Source of the DNA: Collinsella sp. AF20-14LB
GTDB lineage: Bacteria; Actinomycetota; Coriobacteriia; Coriobacteriales; Coriobacteriaceae
Assembly (NCBI RefSeq): GCF_003459505.1
Contig: NZ_QRWD01000007.1
Coordinates: forward strand, 77,904-141,903
Direction: 5' to 3'
DNA: 64,000 nucleotides
The position numbers and the translations under genes are program-made. Each line of letters opens with the position of its first letter. Position 1 is the first letter of the stretch. This document shows, one piece after another, positions 8,798-16,704 of the stretch. Below the pieces are notes generated by a model. That model saw nothing but the letters and a program-made list of their open reading frames with translations. It searched no databases and was not told the DNA's origin.

Positions 8798-9427
8798 ATG
8801 GCAGCTGCACAGCCGCTCAAGATTCGCATGGTTGCCGGGCTTGGCAACCCTGGCGAGGAATATGCCGAGACCCGCCACAACGCCGGCTTTAAGGCGATTG
8901 ACGAGCTGGCCCGTCAGGCCGGTGTCACGTACTGGAAAAACCAGGCCGGCGCCGAGGTCGCGCTCATCAACATCAACGATCCCGAGGAAGAGGGCGGCAA
9001 GCGCCAGATTGTACTGGTCAAGCCGCAGTCGTACATGAACACCTCGGGCGGCCCCATCTCCAAGCTCTGCCGCGAGTACAAGATCAAGGCCGAGGAGCTG
9101 CTCGTCATCCACGACGAGCTCGACATTCCCGCCGGTGACGTGCGCGTCAAGGTGGGCGGAGGCCATGCCGGTCACAACGGCCTGCGCTCCATCATCGACA
9201 AGATGGGCAGCCGCGACTTTAGCCGTATCCGCACCGGCATCGGCAACCCTCCCGGCAAAATGCCCGTGGCCGACTATGTGCTCAAGCAGCTGCGCGCCCG
9301 CGAGGCCGAGGACTTCCAGGACACCTGCGCCCGCGCCGCAGATGCCGCCGGTTTGGCCATCGTGCACGGCGTGGTCTATGCCCGCGACCACGTCAACGGT
9401 GCCGCCTCCGCCAACGGCAAGCACTAA
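8798..9427 (+). CDS. pth: Peptidyl-tRNA hydrolase
   Basis: 209 residues. It releases peptides from peptidyl-tRNA dropped by stalled ribosomes. Landmarks are VAGLGNPGEEYAETRHNAGF near the N-terminus (Asn and the catalytic His), KPQSYMNTSGGPI, HDELDIPAG with the catalytic Asp, and GGHAGHNGLRSI. I chose ATG 8798 over ATG 8792 because AAAGGA ends five bases before 8798 and overlaps 8792. It completes the glmU-prs-pth group after the inserted cassette. Confidence 0.96.
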   Translation: MAAAQPLKIRMVAGLGNPGEEYAETRHNAGFKAIDELARQAGVTYWKNQAGAEVALININDPEEEGGKRQIVLVKPQSYMNTSGGPISKLCREYKIKAEELLVIHDELDIPAGDVRVKVGGGHAGHNGLRSIIDKMGSRDFSRIRTGIGNPPGKMPVADYVLKQLRAREAEDFQDTCARAADAAGLAIVHGVVYARDHVNGAASANGKH

Positions 9428-9439
9428 AACCTATCATTT

Positions 9440-9616
9440 AGGGGCAGGTTTTTTGGCAGGTTTTACCTGCGGAAACGCCCCAGTTGCGGCATCACGATAA
9501 ACCGCGCGCCGCCATACACGCATAGCGCCCCAAAGGGGGCCGGCCTCATCACAACCCGAGGCCGGCCCCCTTTGCTGTTTTACCTGATAAAACTGACCAA
9601 AATAAACCTGCCCCTA
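9440..9616. repeat. Nested inverted-repeat element with GGGGCAGGTTT ends
   Basis: The left arm carries AGGGGCAGGTTTTTTGGCAG and the right arm the approximate inverse, AAAATAAACCTGCCCCT. A strong GC hairpin (separate entry) sits between them. Related sequence (CCTACCAAAATAAACCTGTC) recurs at the purF 3' end near 22015, so this is a dispersed repeat family. Confidence 0.6.
9532..9576 (+). terminator. Strong hairpin terminator, pth side
   Basis: Perfect 16-base arms (AAAGGGGGCCGGCCTC and its inverse) with a 10-base loop, followed by GCTGTTTT. It lies about 105 bases after pth and before nfnA. Confidence 0.7.
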
Positions 9617-9688
9617 TTCGGCAGGACGAAGTGGATAAGCCCTTTTCCCAACCGCCGAAGACACACGTAAACAGCATGTCCATGAGGG

Positions 9689-9694
9689 TATAAT
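9689..9694 (+). promoter_or_regulatory. Candidate -10 box for nfnAB
   Basis: A consensus TATAAT lies 105 bases before the nfnA start. The -35 region is poor. The leader between it and the gene contains ACCGTA...TACGGT and CCGT...ACGG inverted repeats and could be structured. Confidence 0.4.
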
Positions 9695-9799
9695 TTGCAC
9701 CGTATGTCTGCACAACGCCTGTGCGCGTACGGTTTTACTCGGGCTGCCGTCCATTTCCGTGGAGGCACGGTTCGGCCGCCCTAACAAGAGAGGGGTTCT

Positions 9800-10639
9800 A
9801 TGTATAAGATCCTGGAGAAGACGCAGTTCTCTGAGAAGGTGTTCAAGTTCCGCATCGAGGCGCCCGCAATCGCCAAGCATGCGCACGCTGGACAGTTCCT
9901 CATGGTTCGCGCCAACGAGACGGGCGAGCGCGTCCCGTTTACCCTGGCCGGCTGGAACGGTGACGAGGGCTGGGTCGAATTCATCTTCATGGTGATCGGC
10001 AAGACTACCGAGATGCTTTCCACCTACGAGGCCGGCGAGTCGCTGCGCGACGTCGTGGGCCCGCTGGGCGTTCCCACCGAGATGGCCGAGGGCCCCTGCG
10101 CCGTCATTGGCGGCGGCGTCGGCCTGGCAATTGCCTTCCCGGTCGCCAAGCACCTGGTCGAGACCGGTCACGAGGTGCACGCCATCATGGGCGCCCGCAC
10201 CAAGGACCTCCTGCTCATGGAGGACCAGTTCCGCGAGCTGCTCGACGAGGACCACATCCACATCACCACTGACGACGGCTCCTACGGCGAGCAGGGCGTT
10301 GTCACCGCTCCACTGGAGCGCCTGCTGCAGGACAAGGCCGTGAGCCAGGTCTTCTGCGTCGGCCCCGTTCCGATGATGAAGTTCTCGACCCTCACCGCCC
10401 AGAAGTACGACACCCCCATCACCGCGTCGCTCAACCCCATCATGGTTGACGGCACCGGTATGTGCGGCTGCTGCCGCGTCGAGGTGGGCGGCGTGACCAA
10501 GTTCGCTTGCGTCGACGGCCCCGACTTCGATGCCACCCTGGTCGACTGGGATGACCTTCGTGCCCGCCAGGCCGCTTACCGTTCCGAAGAGGGCGAGTCC
10601 CTCAAGGCCTATGAGGAAAAGAGCTGCGCATGCCACTAG
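9800..10639 (+). CDS. nfnA: NfnA-type NAD(H)/FAD subunit (ferredoxin-NADP transhydrogenase small subunit)
   Basis: 279 residues in the PyrK/ferredoxin-reductase-like family. FAD-binding barrel: HAGQFLMVRANETGERVPFT. NAD-binding region: AVIGGGVGLAIAFPVAKHL. The C-terminal [2Fe-2S] site is D217-G-T-G-M-C222-G-C-C225 ... C237, matching the Asp/three-Cys ligation known for NfnA. With NfnB it would couple NADH and reduced ferredoxin to NADP reduction by flavin-based bifurcation in the cytoplasm. It overlaps nfnB by ten bases. The alternative label, the beta-like subunit partner of a glutamate synthase homologue, is often used in automatic annotation; no large glutamate synthase gene is present here. 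Confidence 0.8.
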   Translation: MYKILEKTQFSEKVFKFRIEAPAIAKHAHAGQFLMVRANETGERVPFTLAGWNGDEGWVEFIFMVIGKTTEMLSTYEAGESLRDVVGPLGVPTEMAEGPCAVIGGGVGLAIAFPVAKHLVETGHEVHAIMGARTKDLLLMEDQFRELLDEDHIHITTDDGSYGEQGVVTAPLERLLQDKAVSQVFCVGPVPMMKFSTLTAQKYDTPITASLNPIMVDGTGMCGCCRVEVGGVTKFACVDGPDFDATLVDWDDLRARQAAYRSEEGESLKAYEEKSCACH

Positions 10640-12039
10640 TTAACGGTCGTTTCGTTGCCGATATGAAGTCGCCCCGCACCCCCGATAACGAGGAGCCGGC
10701 TGCCGAGCGCGCCTGCGACTTCCGCCCCGTCGACAAGGGCTTCACCGAGGAGATGGCGCTGGCCGAGGCCGAGCGCTGCCTCAACTGCAAGAAGCCGTTC
10801 TGTGTTGAGGGCTGCCCCGTCAACATCAACATCCCCCGCTTTATCGAGCAGATTCGCGAGAAGGACTTCGGCGGCGCCCTCGATACCATCCGCGAGGACT
10901 CTATGCTTCCCGCCATCTGCGGCCGCGTCTGCCCGCAGGAGAACCAGTGCGAGGGCAAGTGCATCCGTGGCAAGAAGTCCGAGCCCGTGGCCATCGGCCA
11001 GCTCGAGCGCTTCCTGGGTGACCGCCCTGAGCTCGCCTCCACGCCCAAGATGGCCCCCAAGAACGGCAAAAAGGTCGCCGTCGTCGGCTCCGGCCCGTCC
11101 GGCATCACCTGCGCCGGCGAGCTCGCCCGCAACGGCTTTGACGTTACCGTCTTCGAGGCCTTCTTCACCGGCGGCGGCGTGCTGGTCTACGGCATCCCCG
11201 AGTTCCGCCTGCCCAAGGCAGTCGTCAAGCGCGAGATCGACGGCTTGGAGGACATGGGCGTCAAGTTTGAGTACAACTCCGTCGTGGGCAACATGGCCAC
11301 GGCCGAGGAGCTGTTCGAGCAGGGCTTCGACGCCATCTACGTGGCGACCGGCGCTGGCCTGCCCAAGTTCCTCAACGTCCCCGGCGAGAACCTGCCCAAC
11401 GTCTTCTTCGCGAACGAGTACCTCACCCGCGTGAACCTGATGAAGGCCAACAAGTTCCCCGAGTACGACACCCCCACCAAGCACGGCAAGAACGTCGTTG
11501 TCTTTGGCGGCGGCAACGTGGCCATGGACGCCGTCCGTACCGCCAAGCGCCTGGGCGCCGAGCACGCCATCATCGCCTACCGTCGTACCGAGGACGAGAT
11601 GCCCTGCCGTCGCGCCGAGCTGCACCATGCTAAGGCCGAGGGCGTCGAGGTTCTGCCGCTCGTCTCCCCGCTCGAGTTTGTCGCTGGCGAGGACGGCTCC
11701 GTGTGCGCCGTCAAGGTCCAGAAGATGGAGCTCGGCGAGCCTGACGAGTCCGGCCGTCGTCGCCCGGTGCCCATCGAGGGCGCCATCGAGGAGATCCCCT
11801 GCGACGTCGCGATCTCGGCTATCGGCACCAACGCCAACCCCTTCGCAAAGAAGATCGGCGGCAAGATGGAGCTCAACAAGTGGGGCTACATCGTCGCCGA
11901 CGAGGAGACCGGCCAGACCACCGATCCCCGCATCTGGGCCGGCGGCGACATCGTCACCGGTGCCGCTACGGTCATTCTGGCGATGGGCGCCGGCAAGAAG
12001 GCCGCTGCCTCCATCACCAAGAGCCTGCTGGGCGAGTAA
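10630..12039 (+). CDS. nfnB: NfnB-type NADPH/FAD/[4Fe-4S] subunit (GltD-like)
   Basis: 469 residues. The N-terminal domain holds two cubane clusters: C50, C53, C58, C62 (CLNCKKPFCVEGCP) and C97, C101, C107, C111 (CGRVCPQENQCEGKC). A first dinucleotide fold VVGSGPSGITCAGELA is at about 151, followed by EFRLPKAVVKREI, and a second fold VVFGGGNVAMDAVRTAKRLG. The C-terminal GGDIVTGAATVILAMGAGKKAA closes the FAD site. This is the glutamate-synthase small-subunit fold, but its coupling to an NfnA-like partner, and the absence of the large synthase, favours the transhydrogenase role. Confidence 0.82.
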   Translation: MPLVNGRFVADMKSPRTPDNEEPAAERACDFRPVDKGFTEEMALAEAERCLNCKKPFCVEGCPVNINIPRFIEQIREKDFGGALDTIREDSMLPAICGRVCPQENQCEGKCIRGKKSEPVAIGQLERFLGDRPELASTPKMAPKNGKKVAVVGSGPSGITCAGELARNGFDVTVFEAFFTGGGVLVYGIPEFRLPKAVVKREIDGLEDMGVKFEYNSVVGNMATAEELFEQGFDAIYVATGAGLPKFLNVPGENLPNVFFANEYLTRVNLMKANKFPEYDTPTKHGKNVVVFGGGNVAMDAVRTAKRLGAEHAIIAYRRTEDEMPCRRAELHHAKAEGVEVLPLVSPLEFVAGEDGSVCAVKVQKMELGEPDESGRRRPVPIEGAIEEIPCDVAISAIGTNANPFAKKIGGKMELNKWGYIVADEETGQTTDPRIWAGGDIVTGAATVILAMGAGKKAAASITKSLLGE

Positions 12040-12067
12040 TCACCTACAGCACTAGCCGCCAAACGGC

Positions 12068-12105
12068 AAAGTCCCCGTCGAGCACACGCCCGGCGGGGAC
12101 TTTTT
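12068..12105 (+). terminator. Rho-independent terminator after nfnB
   Basis: AAAGTCCCCG and CGGGGACTTT arms with a T run, 29 bases after the nfnB stop. Confidence 0.88.
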
Positions 12106-12118
12106 CTGTGCCGGCCGC

Positions 12119-12160
12119 CCAAACCACCACGATGGGGCAGGCACCTTTGTGGTGGTTTGG
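12119..12160. repeat. CCACCAC/GTGGTGG hairpin repeat, copy 1
   Basis: Perfect 12-base arms (CCAAACCACCAC / GTGGTGGTTTGG) around a loop containing GGGGCAGGCACC. Copies at 12451-12496 and 60386-60418 share arms and loop core. It bounds the left side of the repeat array at 12180. Confidence 0.8.
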
Positions 12161-12179
12161 GACTTGCCCGGTCGTTTTG

Positions 12180-12395
12180 TCTCAATCTGTAACAGCTGGA
12201 GTCCGTTGAGCCCTGCAGTTGTTACAGATTGAGATATTGTGCCGGCCGGCCACGCTGCATCTCAATCTGTAACAGTTAGAGACCAAATATGCCGCCTGGT
12301 GTTACAGATCAAGACGTTGGGCTGACGGCCGAACGGTTCATCTCAATCTGTAACAGTTAGAGCCATTTTCGCTGGCTTGGTGTTACAGATCGAGA
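12180..12395. repeat. Three-unit array of alternating inverted repeats
   Basis: Three 55-bp units (12180-12234, 12260-12314, 12341-12395) repeat every 80-81 bp. Each begins TCTCAATCTGTAACAG, has about 26 variable bases, and ends TTACAGAT(T/C)(G/A)AGA, the inverse. Units are separated by 25-26 variable bases. The result is a short motif placed every ~40 bp in alternating orientation. It is not a CRISPR: repeats are 16 bp and alternate in strand, and no cas genes are near. The second and third units show drift in the right arm. Function unknown; DNA-binding sites or hairpin-forming elements are possible. Confidence 0.85.
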
Positions 12396-12450
12396 CTATG
12401 CAAAAGCCGAGGATAGGCACTGCCGCCAAGGCCTTCCCCTCGGCCTAAAA

Positions 12451-12496
12451 CCAAAACCACCACAAAGGTGCCTGTACCCTTTGCGGTGGTTTTTGG
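12451..12496. repeat. CCACCAC/GGTGG hairpin repeat, copy 2 (likely terminator)
   Basis: Arms CCAAAACCACC and GGTGGTTTTTGG with loop ACAAAGGTGCCTGTACCC, the loop inverted relative to copy 1. It starts right after the stop of the minus-strand gene at 12501 and on that strand is followed by TTTTGGTTTT, so it may end its transcript. Confidence 0.75.
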
Positions 12497-12500
12497 TCGG

Positions 12501-13124
12501 TTAGTCTTCGAGCTGCGCTACTTTGTAGCGGTAGGCAGCGGCGATAACGTCTTTGCAGCCCTCGCGGCCCAGCTTGGCGCGGTTGACGACGATGTCTTTA
12601 CCGCTCGTCATCTTCCACTTGCCGGCGCTGTAGCGCTTGTAAAATGCCTCGCGTGCCTTCTGCTGCTGCTTGACCAGCTTGGCGCCCTTCTTTTTGTTGA
12701 GGCCACGCTTCTTGCGCACGATCTCGACGCGGTCCTCAAAAGGAGCGGTCACCAGCACGGCGATGTGGTTGGGATTGTTGCGCAGCAGATAATCGGACAG
12801 ACGACCCTCGATAATGCAGCTCTCGGTCTCGCCCAGGTCCAAGATCACCTGGCTCATCTTTTGGAACAACTTGTCCGAGTACGAACGCGCATCGTAGCGG
12901 TCGGGCAGAAACGCCATGTTCTCCACGGCCAGGCGTTCGTCGTAAGCGGCCATCTTGTCGAGTGACTCGCCCGCGCGCAGCGACGCACGTACCAGCAGCT
13001 CGTTATCGTACAGCGGAATCCCCAACTCGTCGGCAAGCATGCGACCAATCTCGTGGCCCTCGGCGCCAAAGTCGCGCGCGATGGTAATGACCACAGGATT
13101 CTTCTTATTCTCCAGATCGCTCAT
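12501..13124 (-). CDS. Cytidylate-kinase-like family protein
   Basis: 207 residues. The N-terminus VITIARDFGAEGHEIGRMLADELGIP (here by its ends, V-I-T-I to E-L-G-I-P) is the P-loop region of the cytidylate-kinase-like family, with the G-A-E-G-H pattern in place of a classical Walker A. IIEGRLSDYLL and ILVTAPFEDRVEIVRKKRGL-type segments (VLVTAPFEDRVEIV) follow. The basic stretch LNKKKGAKLVKQQQKARE is probably the LID region. It is distinct from the housekeeping Cmk; true substrate unknown. Monocistronic, with a repeat hairpin at its 3' end. Confidence 0.75.
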   Translation of the reverse strand: MSDLENKKNPVVITIARDFGAEGHEIGRMLADELGIPLYDNELLVRASLRAGESLDKMAAYDERLAVENMAFLPDRYDARSYSDKLFQKMSQVILDLGETESCIIEGRLSDYLLRNNPNHIAVLVTAPFEDRVEIVRKKRGLNKKKGAKLVKQQQKAREAFYKRYSAGKWKMTSGKDIVVNRAKLGREGCKDVIAAAYRYKVAQLED

Positions 13125-13196
13125 CGCGATTCCTTTCTAACAAATGAGAAATAGGCGATTCCTGATTCCCATTTTGTCACTTACGACCGTCCCGGT

Positions 13197-13289
13197 TTCC
13201 CAAGTGCGGCAGATTGCCCCGAAAGAGGAGCGCCGCGTACTAAATGTACGCAAGCGACGATTGAGGGGCAAGGTGCCGTGCTTGGGGAA
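13197..13289. repeat. Structured intergenic element E1 (93 bp hairpin)
   Basis: A near-palindrome: outer arms TTTCCCAAGTGC / GCACTTGGGAAA-type (right arm GTGCTTGGGGAA), then conserved heptamers CAGATTG and CAAGGTG facing each other, then CCCC/GGGG and an inner hairpin GCGTAC...GTACGC. The heptamers pair except for two central mismatches. Related elements are at 16554-16701 and 47404-47550. It begins seven bases after the stop of the permease gene on the minus strand. Confidence 0.65.
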
Positions 13290-13295
13290 GCAGGA

Positions 13296-13934
13296 CTATG
13301 CGGCCACAATACGGCGTTGATACGCCCTCACCAGCAGCGAGATACCAAAGTTGAGCACAAAGTACATCGCAAACACCAGGCCGTAGAGCATAAGCACCTG
13401 CGACAGGTCGATCGCGTGGGCCATCACGACGTTTGCCGTGTACATGAGCTCGGCCACGTTAATACCCGAAAGATACGAGCTGTCCTTAATGACGGTCGTG
13501 CACTGGCTAAACAGCGCCGGAATGATCGTCTTAAACGTCTGCGGCAGAATGATGTAGCGCATGGTGGCAAAGAAGCCGAAGCCCTGGCTCTGCGCCGCCT
13601 CAAACTGGCCGCGCGGAATCGAGTTGAGGCCGCCGCGCACAATCTCGGCCATAACGGCGCTGGTAAACAGCGTAAAGGCGATGGTCGAAATCACAATGTC
13701 CAAACCCTGCACCGTAAAGTAGATAAATAGGATCCACAGCAGGTTCGGCGTGCAACGGAACAGCTCGATATAGGCGCTCACCAGAATACGGAACGGGCGG
13801 GGCGCATAGCTTTTAACGAGCGCCAGCACCGTACCAAAGATGAGCGAGAAAAAGATCGACAGCGCCGAGATCTCGATGGTCTTAACAAAGCCGCCCCAAA
13901 TGTAGAGCAGGTTGGTCGCGTTGAAGATTTCCAT
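13296..13934 (-). CDS. Polar amino acid ABC transporter permease (second)
   Basis: 212 residues with about five membrane helices. The ATPase-coupling EAA loop reads AEIVRGGLNSIPRGQFEAAQ and continues SQGF, typical of the HisM/GlnP family. It pairs with the permease at 13938, three bases upstream, to form the membrane channel for a polar amino acid. Part of the four-gene minus-strand operon ATPase, binding protein, permease, permease. Confidence 0.92.
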   Translation of the reverse strand: MEIFNATNLLYIWGGFVKTIEISALSIFFSLIFGTVLALVKSYAPRPFRILVSAYIELFRCTPNLLWILFIYFTVQGLDIVISTIAFTLFTSAVMAEIVRGGLNSIPRGQFEAAQSQGFGFFATMRYIILPQTFKTIIPALFSQCTTVIKDSSYLSGINVAELMYTANVVMAHAIDLSQVLMLYGLVFAMYFVLNFGISLLVRAYQRRIVAA

Positions 13935-13937
13935 GCG

Positions 13938-14684
13938 CTAGGCCTCCTCTACGTTGTCGAGCCCCAGCTCGGCCAGGCTCACGCCGCGCGGACGCTCCTT
14001 GGAGCGGCGCTCGAGCCACTGAACCAGCATGGCGAGCGGAAAGCAGATGATGAAGTACATAAGGCAGCAGACGATGTATCCCTGCAGGTAACCGTACAGA
14101 CTCACAAAGTTGTCGGAACGGTACATAAGGTCGCCGCCGGCCACAAGCGCCAGCACCGACGTGTTCTTGACCAGGTTGAGCGCCTGGTTACACAGCGGCG
14201 GCAGAATGATCTTGAACGTCTGGGGCAGTACGATGTACCAGTACGCCTGCGCACGGGTGAAGCCCTGGCTCTGGGCCGCCTCCATCTGACCGCGCGGAAC
14301 CGCCTCGATACCGGTGCGGATGACCTCCGAAATGTAGGCCGCGTGATACAGACCCACGCCCAAGAAGCCCAGCACGAACGGCGCGATGCGCACCGGCTGG
14401 TCGGCACCGGTTATGGCCTGCAAAAGCTGCGGACCGGCCATGTACATAAAGAGCACCTGTACGGGCAACGGGGTGTTCTGGTAAAACTCCACGTATACGC
14501 GGCTTATGGCGCGCAGCACGCGCGAGCGAGTGGTAGAGAACACGCCCAGCAGCGTGCCCAGCACCAGCGACAGCAGCAGGCCGGCAACGACCACCTGCAG
14601 CGTCACGCCAAAGCCCTCCCAGAAGGGCCCCATGTTTTGAAATGTCGTCGACCAGCGGTCGGCGTCAAACAATCCTTCGAGCAT
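13938..14684 (-). CDS. Polar amino acid ABC transporter permease (first)
   Basis: 248 residues, HisM/GlnP family, with the EAA loop AVPRGQMEAAQSQGFTRAQA. Start ATG 14684 is chosen because GGAAGGAATCAA stands directly before it; the frame is open further upstream but that would overlap the binding-protein gene. Works with the neighbouring permease, the ATPase at 15594 and the lipoprotein at 14710. Confidence 0.92.
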   Translation of the reverse strand: MLEGLFDADRWSTTFQNMGPFWEGFGVTLQVVVAGLLLSLVLGTLLGVFSTTRSRVLRAISRVYVEFYQNTPLPVQVLFMYMAGPQLLQAITGADQPVRIAPFVLGFLGVGLYHAAYISEVIRTGIEAVPRGQMEAAQSQGFTRAQAYWYIVLPQTFKIILPPLCNQALNLVKNTSVLALVAGGDLMYRSDNFVSLYGYLQGYIVCCLMYFIICFPLAMLVQWLERRSKERPRGVSLAELGLDNVEEA

Positions 14685-14709
14685 TTGATTCCTTCCTTGG
14701 ACGATGCGC

Positions 14710-15588
14710 CTACACAAGACCCCAGGTCTTGACCTCTTGGTCGAGCCAGCCGTCGGCCAGGCGATCGCAAATCACCTGATCGACCACGGCCGAAAGGTCG
14801 CAGCCCTTCTTGGTCGCCACGCCGTAGCCCTGCTCGCCAAACTTGACCTCGGGCTGCAGCAGCTCAACGGTCTCGTTCATGTAACCGGCCAGCGTGGAGC
14901 GGTCCATGGCAAAGACGTCGATATTGCCGGCGTCGAGGGAACTCTTGATGATGGGATAGCCGCTAAAGGCCCTAAACTCGGGCTTGCAGCTAAAGCCGTT
15001 GTCCTTGATCATCTGCTCGATCAGGCTCTGCGTGGTGGCACCCTGGCTCACGCCGATGACCTTGCCGTCCAAGTCCTCAATCGAGGTAAAGCCCGAACGC
15101 TTCTTGACCATGAGTCCCACGTAGTCGGTGCGGTACGGCGTCGAGAAATCCCAGCTCTTCTTGCGCTCGTCGGTGATGGTGTAGGTCGCCGCGACCACGT
15201 CGAGTTGGCCGTTATCGATCAGCGGGCCGCGCGTCTTGGGCGTTACGTCGGTAAACTCGACAAGCTCCTGGGCGCGGGCCTCCTTGTAGCTCACGCCAAA
15301 GACGGCAGCGGCGATCTGGTAGCACAAATCGACTTCCATGCCCTCAAAGCGGCCCTTGGCGGTGTCGTAATAGCCATAGCCGGGAACGTCCTTCTTGACG
15401 CCGGCATTCAGATGTCCACGCGACTTAATGGCCGCAAGCTTGGACCCCTTGTCGAAGCCCTCGCCGCTGGTGGAGTTGCCGCAACCGGTAAGCGCGGTCC
15501 CCGTCAGCGCAAGCATGCCGGCGCCCGCCAGCTGCAAAAAGTGACGGCGCGACACGGCCGCCCTCGTCATATCCGTCATGTCCATCAC
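14710..15588 (-). CDS. Amino acid ABC transporter substrate-binding lipoprotein
   Basis: 292 residues. The N-terminus has a twin-arginine-like motif SRRHFLQLAGAG, a hydrophobic stretch and a lipobox LTGC at about residues 33-36, so export by Tat or Sec and lipid anchoring outside the membrane are both possible. The body is a family-3 periplasmic-type binding domain (LNAGVKKDVPGYGYYD, FEGMEVDLCYQIAAAVFG, DVVAATYTITDERKKSWDFS, GKVIGVSQGATT). This resembles glutamate/aspartate binders, but the ligand is inferred. The first codon is GTG; ATGs at 15585, 15579 and 15570 are alternatives since no strong ribosome site decides. Confidence 0.9.
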   Translation of the reverse strand: MMDMTDMTRAAVSRRHFLQLAGAGMLALTGTALTGCGNSTSGEGFDKGSKLAAIKSRGHLNAGVKKDVPGYGYYDTAKGRFEGMEVDLCYQIAAAVFGVSYKEARAQELVEFTDVTPKTRGPLIDNGQLDVVAATYTITDERKKSWDFSTPYRTDYVGLMVKKRSGFTSIEDLDGKVIGVSQGATTQSLIEQMIKDNGFSCKPEFRAFSGYPIIKSSLDAGNIDVFAMDRSTLAGYMNETVELLQPEVKFGEQGYGVATKKGCDLSAVVDQVICDRLADGWLDQEVKTWGLV

Positions 15589-15593
15589 CGCGC

Positions 15594-16325
15594 CTAGTGC
15601 AGAATCTTGGACAGGAACTCGCGGCAGCGCGGGTTCTCGGGGTTATCGAAGAAGTGCTCGGGCGTGCCCTCCTCCAGAATGCGGCCGTCCTCCATAAAGA
15701 TGACGCGGTCGGCCACCTGGCGCGCAAAGCCCATCTCGTGCGTCACGCAGATCATGGTGATGTCCTCCTGCGCGAGCTCAATCATAACGTCCAGAACCTC
15801 CTGGACCATCTCGGGGTCGAGCGCCGAAGTCGGCTCGTCAAACAGGATGATGGGCTGCTTGGTGCACAGGGCGCGGGCGATGGCGATGCGCTGCTGCTGA
15901 CCACCCGAGAGATTCTGCGGATACTCGCCGGCCTTATGCGCCATGCCGACGCGCTTGAGTGCGGCGATGGCGATCTCGGTCGCCTCCTCCTTGCTCTTCT
16001 TTTGCAGCTTGATGGGCGCGAGCGTCAGGTTGCCGAGCACCGTCATGTTGGGATACAGGTTGAACTGCTGAAACACCATGGAACTATACTTGCGAGCCAT
16101 CTCCAGGTGGTTCTTTTTGGTAAGCGGCGTACCGTCGATGATGACCTCGCCCGACGTGGGCTCCTCCAGATAATCGACGCAACGGATGAGCGTCGACTTA
16201 CCCGAGCCGGAAGGCCCGATCATTACGAGCTTCTCGCCGCGCTTGACGGTGAGGTTGATATCTTTGAGCACATGCAGGTCGCCAAAGTACTTGTTGAGAT
16301 GCTTAATCTCGATCATGTCTGCCAT
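15594..16325 (-). CDS. Polar amino acid ABC transporter ATPase (GlnQ-like)
   Basis: 243 residues. Walker [10 protein letters not shown], signature [16 protein letters not shown], Walker [14 protein letters not shown] and the switch His in VTHEMGFA are all present. The sequence [19 protein letters not shown] is typical of the glutamine/arginine-type family. It is first in the operon, with GGAAGGGACA before its ATG, and energises the two permeases downstream. Confidence 0.95.
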   Translation of the reverse strand: MADMIEIKHLNKYFGDLHVLKDINLTVKRGEKLVMIGPSGSGKSTLIRCVDYLEEPTSGEVIIDGTPLTKKNHLEMARKYSSMVFQQFNLYPNMTVLGNLTLAPIKLQKKSKEEATEIAIAALKRVGMAHKAGEYPQNLSGGQQQRIAIARALCTKQPIILFDEPTSALDPEMVQEVLDVMIELAQEDITMICVTHEMGFARQVADRVIFMEDGRILEEGTPEHFFDNPENPRCREFLSKILH

Positions 16326-16450
16326 GAATGTCCCTTCCCTGCGTTTACACGAGTTGAACTATTGTACGGAAAGAACCACGTTTCCGCAGCCCACACTACA
16401 TTCCCGTAAAGAACCCGCAACCTTCCACCTGCTCGTTGGTGCTCATTGCA

Positions 16451-16517
16451 CTCATTGGGGACAGACTTAAATGAGTGCCCGCTCATTGGGCATTCATTTA
16501 AGCCTGTCCCCAATGAG
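16451..16517. repeat. 67-bp palindrome with GGGGACAG arms
   Basis: Left arm CTCATTGGGGACAGACTTAA, right arm its near-perfect inverse (TTAAGCCTGTCCCCAATGAG), with TGAGTGCCCGCTCATTGGGC between. It belongs to the GGGACAG-containing hairpins scattered through the window. The rest of 16326-16450 holds the promoter side of the ABC operon (TACAAT on the minus strand near 16356) and nothing else I can name. Confidence 0.75.
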
Positions 16518-16553
16518 CGCCGAAAATAATACAACCGCCCTTGTTGAGCATAA

Positions 16554-16701
16554 GTCAGCGAAAACCCGTACACGCGAGCAAGGTGACGTGAAATGAAAGG
16601 GCGCAGACCTTATGGTCGCGCCCTTGAAATTGAACGTCAGATTGCCGCGTGTACGGGTTTGCAGCGTCGAGCCGTTGCGCGGTTTGGTAAAACCGCGCAA
16701 C
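16554..16701. repeat. Structured intergenic element E2
   Basis: Layout on the plus strand: GTCAGCGAAAAC, stem ACCCGTACACGCG, conserved CAAGGTG, inner hairpin (GGGCGC...GCGCCC), conserved CAGATTG, complementary stem CGCGTGTACGGGT, GTTTGCAGCGTCGA-type flank, then a hairpin GTTGCGCGGTTTGGT / AAAACCGCGCAAC. Element E3 at 47404 has the same blocks but a different, still complementary, stem, which is covariation. On the minus strand it follows the yqeY stop within three bases. Confidence 0.75.
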
Positions 16702-16704
16702 AAA

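Noticed and set aside
12180..12395. CRISPR array
   Set aside because: Repeats are 16 bp, alternate in orientation, and no cas genes are in the window.
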